A stretch of DNA of 64,000 nucleotides from Anagrus nilaparvatae (lineage: Eukaryota; Arthropoda; Insecta; Hymenoptera; Mymaridae), in contig JAKSXM010000137.1 in assembly GCA_022575985.1 (NCBI GenBank), positions 16,262,001 through 16,326,000 on the forward strand, in the 5' to 3' direction. Shown one piece after another: positions 44,603-54,400 of the stretch. Both the position numbers and the translations under genes were made by a program. Below the pieces are notes generated by a model. The model saw only the letters and a program-made list of their open reading frames with translations. It ran no database searches and had not been told where the DNA came from. The first letter of the stretch is position 1. Each line of letters starts with the position of its first letter.

Positions 44603-47600
44603 TTATTTTTTAAATTTTTTCTTGTTTGCTACTATATAATAAAAAGTGTATTCAATAAAAAATATTATAGCTGATAAAAATAAACTAGTCAAATACATAA
44701 TTAAAACCCATTTTACTTGTTCTAAGGTTACTGGTAAGAATTCGTTCACACTAAATTTCTGATAATCATTTTTTTGCCATCTCGTTTGTAACCAATCAAT
44801 TATACCTATTTCATAAAGTTTTATAATCCTGAAATATGAAATATAATTATTTAAACTTTATTCTTAATGAAATTTCATTATTATGAAATAATCAAATAGG
44901 GTCTAGGATGGGGTGGTTGATATTGTTTTTTGTGAATAGAAGCTGAATAACTTGAAAAAAATTTATCACAGGGGTTTACAATGAAAAAGTTTGTATGGTA
45001 TAGTACATAATCTATTTAAGAGTTACCTCTCAAACAGGAAACAAAAAGTAAAAATAAATGAGACCCTTAAACTGTAACCGTGGGAGTTCCCAAAGGTTCT
45101 GTGTTTGGACAGATATTTTTTAACATCTTCATTAACGTCCTATTACGTGTAAATTAAATATAGTAGCTTTCGCTGATGATACGGTTATCTTGATTCTTTA
45201 TAGCTATTTTAGTTTTTAAAAGAATTTTAAGATTTCGCTGTTTTAACATAAACAGCTCTTAAAAACATAAAAAAATATATCCTATTGTAAAATTTCCTGC
45301 GAAATCAAAATTTTTGGTCAGGCTTATAATTGGTTACGCGACTTGATAGGAAATTTGAAATTTAAAAAAAATAAAACTTTTAAAATCAGAATTTTTGATC
45401 TAGCTTTTTAAGAACAAAAAAAACAAGCAAAAAATTTTACCGAAAAAAATATGCAAAAAGATAAATTTTTTGAGTATCTAATTAGATACGGAACAGGGTT
45501 TGTATGTCTGCTGTCGAGATATAAATGCTATATGAAAAGTATTCACTCGTTTACTTTTCGAAAATATTTTTGACCATGACATCGAATAGCCAGAGAAATT
45601 TCTTATCTGGACTCATAAAGAAAAATTTTTGTACAATAAAATAAGCATTTGGAAAGATTTTCAAACAATTTTTGCGCTTTAAAACTTAGAAAATCAATTC
45701 AATAAAAAATTCATTAAAAACTACAATGGCTATAAAAAATCAAAGACAAGACCCAGGAGGCTAAAAATTGAGCTGATAATTTATTTTTGATAATACTTTG
45801 AGAAAAAAATAATTTAGAACCGATTTGAAGACCCAAGAATTAGTTTCGCATACACTTGAGGAATATCTACCCAAATAGTATTTGAAATTCTTAAAAAGAT
45901 TTTTTACCGAAATTTTTTTTGTGCTTAAAAACGCTTGGAATTTATTTCTTTAAGTCATAAATTTTTTAACTGTGTCGAAAACCACCCTCTCGACCCTATT
46001 TAAAAGAATAAATTAGAAGTAAACCTTTATTTCTTGCGTACTTTTCTAGCTAATTTTTTTGATTTAAGAATAATTTTACTTACGCTTTTTTAAAAGTTTT
46101 TTTATATTTATATCCTTGGTACACCACAGATCCCATTGAAACTTGAAGGTATGATTTACCAATAGCTAAACATTCACATTCATTTGGATCAATATATGTT
46201 TTTCTTGGCAAATCGTCAAAAATTACGTATCTGTTCTCATTATCTGAACACATAACTTTATACATATAATCATATGTTGATGATAAAAGTATTCTGCCTG
46301 ATTTATTTACACGAATAAATGCCGGGTCCGCATTACCCTAAAATATAAGAAATTAAATTATTTTTTTTTTTTAATTTCGAGAAAAATTTTTTGAAACCGA
46401 ATCAAATACTGATCTCTTCTTAAATCCAATAAGCATGGTGTTCCTCGTATTTGATAAATTGAATACAGTTAATAAGATTTACTTACATTTTTTTAAAATT
46501 TTAATCATTTTTGTAAATTAAAATTTGTCTTCTTGCAATATTTAATAAAAACTAAATCATACCTGAAGTACTCTATGAGGGGCTGCATCTTTATGAACAA
46601 TGATTTTATAATTCGTGTTTTCTATTAACGTATCAAGATCATTAAAGCCAGGGTTAAAAGCTGCTTGAGTTATTAACGTAATTAATACAGAATTGACTGC
46701 TGTTAAAATTAACCATGAAAACAGGCTTACTGAGAATATAAACCATCCGCATTTTCTGTAATTATCATAAAGAATATTTCCTATTTTAAAATACCTTCGT
46801 TATTAAAAATTTACATTTTTTTAGGGCTAGTTTTATGCTGTTTAGAGTTACCTTGATTGTAGAAAGCTCCAAAAGTATAAAATATTGAATCACTTGTGTC
46901 AACGTTTACGATATTTAAATGTTTTACAGATCTTAAACTTACGCTAATGATTATAAATAACAAATAAAAAAGTACAATAAGAATCCACAAGTTACAGGAA
47001 AAAAGTTTTCGAACCCAAAAACTTTCAAAACTATGAGTCTTTTTAATAATTATACTAAATCTGAAAATGAATAAACTTTTTATTTAAAAGTTATTCTTGA
47101 AATTGTATCCAAAAATATTTCAGTTAAATATATTTCAGTCCACTTAGCGCGCAATTATAAAAGTGCACCCATGATAATTCCATATAATCTACATTGAAAG
47201 GATAATAAAGTGTGCTCTGGCTATAGACTTTCAAACTTATAATGTAGCATACACTTTTACACTTAGAATATAGTTTATTGAACGAATTCTTACTGGCGCA
47301 CTTTTTGGCGCACAGTGGCGCACATTGAATTGTGCGCCAAGTAGACTGCCCCTTGAAATATTTAGTTATAGCAAATGTTTAGCATTTTTTGTAATCATCG
47401 AACTTTTTTAAATAGATTTGAAATGAATAGATTTTTATCATTTCATTCTTACCTATTTTTCCAAAAAGGCATTAAGATATTTATAGCATCAGTAGTATCA
47501 TTGTAATAACCGATTTTTGGAATTACATGAATTTCTTTGCGTTGCAAAGCTAGTAACATATTTGAATAATTACCATTAATATTTGTTTTGTATCCTGGAT

Positions 47601-49406
47601 TAACAATTTCGGTTTTAATGACTTTCAAACTGAAAAATTGATTGCATAATAACTTTAAAAAATTCTCAAAAATGTAAAAGTTTGAAATGTGAATATGATT
47701 GTTGAATAATAAAATTTTTAAATTGTTCTATGTTGGTTTTTTAATTTATATATAGTTAATGGCGCTCTACTAAAATTCTCAAAAATATAAACGTTTGAAA
47801 TGTGAATTGGATTGTTGAATGAAAAAATTTAAAAATTCTTCTATGTGGGTTTTGTAATTTATATATGGTTAAGGGCGCTTTACTAGCTGCTGGGTGTAAT
47901 AGTGTAACCCATTTTGAAAATGAGGTGTTTAAACCATATATTTAAATGAATATTAATAATAATTTTGTAGTAAAATAACCAATGCTTTCAAATAAAAAAA
48001 AAAATAAATATCATATCGGCTTTGTCGCGGAAGGTAATTTACGTGCGATTTGGGCCATTCTTTACTTTTCTGGACACGAGCTGTAAATATACCATTTTTT
48101 CATATATTTTGAGAATATCCGGCAATTTAGATACCGTGAAGGAGCCCAATTAATTGATACTTCCTTAAAATCTTATAAATTTTGCAAATGATTGTAAAAA
48201 GTTAAGTCTTATCAATTTATTAAAAGCAAAAATAATTTTTAAAGTAATCGATTTTGTAAAAAGGTCTAACTATTTAATTAAAAACAAATTTGTTTAAGTA
48301 ATCTGTATTAAGACTTACAGAAACTTATAGTAAATAATCACATCAGCGAATGCAAACAAAAGTAAATATAATGAGCTTACGTAAAATTAAGGTATTCTGA
48401 TAATATCACCCATGCGTCTCCACAAAATCCAGTAATTTTCGTGTTGTTTTCATAAAATTCGAGGACATTTTTTTCCTATAAAAATTTAAAGAAAAAAATA
48501 GAATGTTAATTATCAAAGACGCAAAAGTTTTTTCCAAAACGTACTTATATGCAAAAAACTTATAACCGGTTTGTGTAGACACAACCTCTATGCATGCAAC
48601 ATGTTTACTTGCAGTTAAGTGCTGGTTATAATTCATAAATGTTACGCAACATTACAATACAATTTTCTAATATAAATATTTTTATAATTTGTAATTACCA
48701 GCTTTACTATATTTTAAGATTCTAAACCAAAATTATTTTGATTCCCTACACCCGTATTATTTCAAGTCCCTGGTCTTTAATTATTCCAAGCCCCTAAACC
48801 CGGATTATTCCAAGTCCCTAAATCAAAATCCTTAAACCTGAATTATTTTAAGTCCTTAAATTAAAATTATTCTAAGTCCTCAAATCAAAATTTTATTGAG
48901 TCCTTAAACTTGAATTATTCAAAGTCCTGAAATCGAACTTATTAGTCCCATTTGACTCTCCCCACCCTTTAATAAAAATTTTACCTATCACAATTGTTTA
49001 TAAATATTTAATATTAATTTTATAATTCACAATTCTTCTGAAGGACCAAAATCCTTTATTTTATAAAAATTTATTTATTATCCGAAAGTAAATTCACTAT
49101 CCAATTGGAAGTTTACTATTCGAGACAAGATTTTTTAGTTTCAAATATTCTGATTACAAAATATGCAATATTGTTTACCTGGTATGACATGAGAGAAATA
49201 TTTTCATTGATGTACTTCAAATTTTCAAGATTTTGACTTACATTAGCAACTTTAAAATAAAGATTACTAAAATTTTCAAATTTAGACAGCTTAATAAAAG
49301 TTCTATCAAACTCTTCTTCTAAAATGATTCCATTAGCTGCTACAATTTGCTTAATTTTTAAAAATATTGTAATTATTATGAATAAAAGAAAATTTTTTAT
49401 TTGCAT
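44603..49406 (-). CDS. Ionotropic receptor IR-A, seven exons, 468 aa
   Basis: Exons in order of transcription: 49179-49406, 48381-48475, 47453-47629, 46852-47060, 46563-46780, 46084-46337 and 44603-44828. All introns are GT-AG, the phases fit and the total is 468 codons plus stop. The start at 49406 gives a signal peptide (MQIKNFLLFIIITIF). S1 of the ligand-binding domain contains ITGFCGDAWVILSEYLNFT (about 89-108). The first membrane segment is about 190-208, the pore region DSIFYTFGAFYNQG about 224-237, and the second membrane segment about 247-267. S2 runs from FNDLDTLIENTNYK to IIKLYEIGIIDWL, and the last membrane segment is about 434-454. This is the typical layout of an insect IR with almost no amino-terminal domain. 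It would form a ligand-gated channel in chemosensory neurons. The ligand is unknown. IR-B is its tandem duplicate. Confidence 0.88.
44896..46000. mobile_element. Insertion in the last intron of IR-A
   Basis: AATAGGGTC...GGGGTGGTT at the left and AACCACCCTCTCGACCCTATT at the right are imperfect inverted ends. The same intron in IR-B is only 139 bases and lacks this sequence, which shows that it is an insertion into copy A (or a loss from B). It contains a degenerate LINE reverse-transcriptase piece near its left end. Confidence 0.6.
44990..45215 (+). pseudogene. Degenerate LINE reverse-transcriptase fragment
   Basis: Short pieces in different frames read LFKSYLSNRKQKV, TVGVPKGSVFGQIFFN and VAFADDTVIL, which are the region before motif B, motif B and motif C of a non-LTR reverse transcriptase. 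Stops and frameshifts separate them. It is not a close copy of the LINE at 22158 (which has SGVPQGSVLGP and VFADDLQIY), so a second LINE family existed here. Confidence 0.75.
48011..48092 (-). repeat. Family W element, half copy, in IR-A intron 2
   Basis: Read on the minus strand: GTATATTTACAGCTCGTGTC, AGAAAAGTAAAGAATGGCCC, AAATCGCACGTAAATTACC, then the element breaks off. IR-B has a W copy at the matching place, so the insertion is older than the duplication. Confidence 0.7.
48561..48995 (+). repeat. Family S element, copy 4, in IR-A intron 1
   Basis: TATAACCGGTTTGTGTAGAC, ATGCATGCAACATGTTTACT and GTGCTGGTTATAATTC start the element. Tandem units of about 25 bases of the type AAACCCGGATTATTCCAAGT then run from 48720 to 48940. 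IR-B lacks it at this place, so it is either younger than the duplication or lost there. Confidence 0.7.
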
Positions 49407-49602
49407 TTTAATTAAATTATGCTTTATTTTTCTATAAATATTTTGTTCTTTATTTATTTTTTTATTTTTTACACTTTGCAATATTTGATATTGATACTGA
49501 ATAAAAAATATGTTAAAAAAAATAAAGTAAACAAATGTATTTATTAATTGAATATAAATCAATACATTATTTGCACGTGAAAAAGTACAAGTTTTAAAAA
49601 TA

Positions 49603-50571
49603 CACTGTAAAAAACAACTCCGTTGATTTTACGACAAAATTGGTAAATTTACGAAAATTTAGCAAATTTTCGAAAAAAATTCGCAATTTTTCGACAAAAA
49701 TCGGAAATTTACTAATGTTTGTAAATTTGCGAAAAAATAGTAGATTAACGATTTATTTTTTCGTAAATTTTCGACAAAATCGTAAATATACAACTGTTTC
49801 GTAATTTTACGATTTTTGTAGAAAAATTCCAAATTTAAATCGAAAATTTGCGACAAACAGTTGTGAAATTACAAGCCATATTGTTTGTACCTAAAAACGC
49901 ATAGCAAACCATTTAGAGTCATAAAATAATGTTTTTTTATTTTACACAATGAGAAAAGATGAATACTTTTTTTTTTCGTTACATTTCTGTTAGCAAATAG
50001 GTATACAATTATTAATATTTTAAGAATAAAAAATGTTTTTAATTACGTAAAGAAGGGTAATCTGGACGAACAAAAAATGTCCCATTTAAATTATAATTGA
50101 ATCATCCTGTTTTTCCTTATAATAACTTGTTCGTCTAGATTACCCTTTTTTAGGTAATTAAAAACATTTTTTATTCTTAAAATATTAATAACTATATACC
50201 TATTTGCTAACAGAAATGTAGCGAAAATAAAAGTATTCATCGTTTCTCATGGTGTAAAATAAAAAAACATTATTTTATGTAAATGGTTTGCTATGCGTTT
50301 TTAGGTACAAAAAATAGGATTTGTTATTTCACAATTGTTTGTCGAAAATTTTCGAATAAAATTTGCAATTTTTCTACAAAAATCGTAAAATTACGACATA
50401 GTTGTAAATTTACGATTTCGTCGAAAATTTACGAAAAAATTAATGGTTAATTTACTATTTTTTCGCAAATTTACAAATATTAGTAAATTTCCGATTTTTG
50501 TCGAAAATTTACTAAATTTTCGTAAATTTATCAATTTTGTCGTAAAATCACCGGAGTTGTTTTTTACAGTG
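49603..50571. mobile_element. 969-bp foldback transposon with TA duplication
   Basis: CACTGTAAAAAACAACTCCG at the left is mirrored at the right as CGGAGTTGTTTTTTACAGTG. The pairing continues almost to the centre near 50090, including a block with GGGTAATCTGGACGAAC and its inverse. TA lies on each side (49601-49602, 50572-50573). The corresponding site downstream of exon 1 in the IR-B unit reads TTTTAAAAATAAGTATAAAA without the insertion and with a single TA. This filled/empty comparison proves the boundaries and a TA target duplication, as made by Tc1/mariner-type transposases. No coding frame is present. Confidence 0.9.
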
Positions 50572-50981
50572 TAAGTATAAAATAACATGTTTTTTTTTTA
50601 TTATTAAATACCAATTTCTTATGATTACAGTGGTTATATTTTTAGATAACATAACTTTCATAACAAATATAATAATTTTCATGCGTATTTCAAGCATGTT
50701 TTTGGGTAGATCCATATAAAATAAACAAATTATATTATTTTGGTGAATATATCGACCAAGAGAGCTTATTAAATAAATCTATGATTTATTAAACTCGAAA
50801 TGATACGTGGATGCTATCTGCTATCACTTTTTTCTATTTTTAATGAACCAATAATTTTTTAAGAATAATGCTTTCTTTACTTAAAACGGAAAGAAAATTG
50901 AAGAAAAATTTTTTTTTTTTTTTAAGAATTTTTTGTAGCTCATGATTTAAAAATTATGTTTAAACAATTTGTATTTTCTAG

Positions 50982-51367
50982 ATATTACGATTAATGATTC
51001 TAAGTAGTTTCCTATTTTTCAGTCTTTCGTTCAGCACTTAAGTCCTTTCTACATCAGATTAAAAGTCGATATTAAATCTGGTAATTTTTGAAATTTAAAT
51101 AATGTAGTTTGGAATTATTTGCGATTAATCATTAAATGATGACTAGATTTAATATCGACTTTTGAATCTGATGTAGAAAGGGCTTTACTTGTATTAGAGA
51201 ATTAGCAACTTTTAACGACAAAGATGTATTTGATTTTATTCCACTTTTAATCACACTCGTTTCTACTATGTTAACATCTTTTATTATGCTTGATCCAATA
51301 TTTCGTGCAGCGTTTATAATAATTATGTGTAACCTAGGATAAAAAATCATTTGCTGAAAATAACTGA
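50982..51367 (+). pseudogene. Duplicated last exon of CTL-like gene 2, broken
   Basis: It starts after TTTCTAG like exon 6 of the gene at 42689-44553, and recognisable pieces continue as ATTTGATTTTATTCCACTTT and CTTGATCCAATATTT. It has a one-base insertion near 51016 that shifts the frame, a 144-bp element at 51041-51184, and AACCTAGGATAA instead of the GACTTGGATGAA of the parent. The five other exons were never copied, so it was dead on arrival as a by-product of the IR duplication. Confidence 0.88.
51041..51184. mobile_element. 144-bp MITE with TTA duplication (PIF/Harbinger-like)
   Basis: AGTCCTTTCTACATCAGAT and its inverse ATCTGATGTAGAAAGGGCT form the ends, flanked by TTA on both sides (51038-51040, 51185-51187). 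The intact exon at 44360 reads CAGCACTTACTTATATTAC, so the insertion point and the 3-bp duplication are directly visible. TTA/TAA duplications are the signature of PIF/Harbinger transposases. The termini resemble the AGGCCCCATCTACA ends in the cluster at 54412-55745. Confidence 0.88.
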
Positions 51368-51410
51368 GATTATTGTGTTAATAAAATAATATTCAATAAA
51401 GTTTGTATTA

Positions 51411-54400
51411 TTAAAAACATTTTTTAAATTTTTTCTTGTTTGTTACTAGATGAAAGAAAATAAATTCAATAATAAATATTATAACTGATAAAAATAAACC
51501 AGTCAAATACATCATTAAAACCCATTTTACTTGTTCTAAGGTTACTGGTAAGAATTCGTTTGCACTAAATTTCTCATACTCATTTTTTTGCCATCTCGTT
51601 TGTAACCAATCAATTATACCTATTTCATAAAGCTTTATAATCCTAAAATATAAAATATAATTATTTTAATTTTATTCATATTATAAAATAATCAAATGTT
51701 TAATAGAAATATCAAAAGTGAGCCAAATTTATCTACTTGGTTTATCTAGCTTATTTTTTATTTAAACAGGATTTTACTTACGCTTTCTTTAAAGTTCTCT
51801 TATATTTATATTCTTTGTGTACTACAGATCCAACTGAAACTGAAACATATGATTTTCCAACAGTTATATATTCACAATAATTGGGATCAATAGGTACTTT
51901 CCTTGGTAAATTGTCAATAATAACGTATCTGTTTACGTTATCTGAACAAATCTTTTCGTACATGTAATCATTCGTTAATGATAAAAGTATTCTGCCTGAT
52001 TTATTTACACGAATGAAGGACGGACTTCCAGAACTCTAAGTAATTAAATAATTTTTTAAAATTGTTAATTTGAGACAAATCAGTCAAGCTTGAATTTAAT
52101 AGCGGGTTCCGCGGTCTTTGGGTCTCCCAAAATCACTTTAGGTTATAAAGGTGAATTTATTATGATAAAAAAGCATACTTTCTATGGAAATGTTATTTCA
52201 ACGTAATAACTACCTTTCCAACCATTTTTACAACCTGGAGCAATTCAGGCACCCAAGAACCGTGGAATCTCCTTGTAAAATTTTAATAATTTTTGTAACC
52301 TAAAATCTGTTCTTCAGCTTAAAATATTTAATAAATGCTAAATTATACCTGAAAAGTTCTGTGAGGAGGTCCATTCTTATAAACGAAAACTTTATAATTT
52401 GTATTTTCTATTAACGTATCAAGATCATTAAAGCCAGGGTCAAAAGCTGCTTGGGTTATTAACGTAATTAATACAGAATTGACTGCTGTTAAAATTAACC
52501 ACGAAAATAGGCTTACTGAGAATATAAACCATCCGCATTTTCTGTAATTATCATAAAGAATATTTCCTATTTTAAAATACCTTCGTTATTAAAAATTTAC
52601 ATTTTTTTAGGGCTAGTTTTATGCTGTTTAGAGTTACCCTGATTGTAGAAAGCTCCAAAAGTATAAAATATTGAATCACTTGTGCCAACGTTTACAATAT
52701 TTAAATGTTTTATAGATCTTAAACTTACGCTAATGATTATAAATAAGAAATAAAAAAGTGTAATAAGAATCCACAAGTCCCATGAAAAAAGTTTTTGAAC
52801 CCAAAAACTTTCAAAACTACGAGTCTTTTTAATAATTATACTAAATCTGAAAAAGAATAATTGTTTTATTTAAAATTTATTCTGGATATTATATATGAAA
52901 AAATATTTAGTTGTAGCAAATATTTAGCATATAATCATTGAACTTTCTTAAACAGACTTCAAATGAATAAATTTTTATAATTTCATTCTCACCTACTAGT
53001 CCAAAAAGGCATTAGTATATCTATAACATCAGTAGTATAATTGTAATAACCAATTTTTGGAATTACATGAATTTCTTTTAGTTGCAAAGCTAATAACATA
53101 TTTGAGTAATTACCGACATTATTTATTTTGTATCCTGGATTTACATTTTCGGTCTTATAGATTTCCAAACTGAAAAATTGATTGCATAATAACTTTAAAA
53201 AATTTTAAATTTAAATAAATTGGTTTGTTGAATAAAAAAAATGTTTTATTCCTTATTTGTTTTTCTTGTGACTTGTAGTACGCTCTGCCAGCCACAAGGT
53301 GTATTAGTGTAACATATATTTTGAAACTAAAATGTTTTAACCATATATTTAAATAAATATTTATAGTAATTTTTTAATATAAAGAGCCAATGTTTTCAAA
53401 TACAAAATGCCTATAAAATATTTTTTCTGGTCAGTGAGTAACGCAAAAAAATTTTATAACGGCCCTTGTCCATAAATAAAGAATGACCCAAATTGCAGTT
53501 TAAAATCCTAGGCTTTGCCTTGGAAGGTAATAATATATATGCGATTTGGGCAATTCTTTACTTCTTTGGACATTTGTCATAAATATACCATTTTATATAT
53601 TTTGAGAATATCCGGAAATTTGGATACCGAGAAAGAGCCCTATACTAATTAATTGATACTCTCTTAAAATCTTATAAATTTTGCAAATGCTTGTAAAAAA
53701 TTTAGTTTTTGAGAATTTTGATAAGTCTTATCAATTTATTAAAAACAAAAATAATTTTTAAAGTAATCGATTTTGTAAAAAGGTCTAACTATTTAATTAA
53801 AAACAAATTTGTTTAAGTAAGCTGTATTAAGACTTAAGAAACTTATAGTAAATCAACCAATCAGCAAATGCAAACAAAAGTAAGTATAATGAACTTACGT
53901 AAAATTAAGGTACTCTGATAATATCATCCAAGTGTCTCCACAAAATCCTGTAATTTTCGTATTGTTTTCATAAAATTCGAAGACATTTTTTTCCTATAAA
54001 AAATAAAAAAAAAAGAAATAAAATATTTATTAACAAAGACGCGTAAGTTTTGGTAATAGCATGATCGCTAGTACGAGTGCTCGGTGAAGTCGGCCACGGG
54101 TGATATGTGTTTTTCGTCTATGGTGTTTAAAATATTTTTCGCTTTTGTTGTACTTGCAAGTATACGTAAAATTTGGTAAAAAATTTCCTACCTTCGTTTT
54201 GTGCCTAGGTTGTGAAAAAATATTGCAAACACCATAGGCGAAAAACTTCAGACGTTAATACACATCACTTGCCAGCTGATCACGCAAGTACCAAACCTTT
54301 TGTGCTAACTACTGCGTATTTTTTTATGAAAAATAAAATTAAAATGTAAAGGCTATCTGTAAAAAATCCTGTATCAAGGTAGTTGTTACAAACCGCAGCC

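Larger units (their letters stand above)
44290..50935. repeat. Tandem segmental duplication, unit A
   Basis: This unit matches 50945-56990 in order: last CTL exon, IR exons 7 to 1, then the IR upstream sequence ending in AAAGAAAATTGAAGAAAA. The left breakpoint lies in the last intron of CTL-like gene 2. The two units abut head-to-tail. Size differences are explained by insertions private to one unit: 44896-46000, 48561-48995 and 49603-50571 in A, and 51041-51184 and 54030-55945 in B. Confidence 0.85.

Noticed and set aside
49659..50588. Minus-strand frames of 65 codons with Phe/Asn/Lys repeats
   Set aside because: They lie in the arms of the 969-bp foldback and are mirror products of the short repeated words there.
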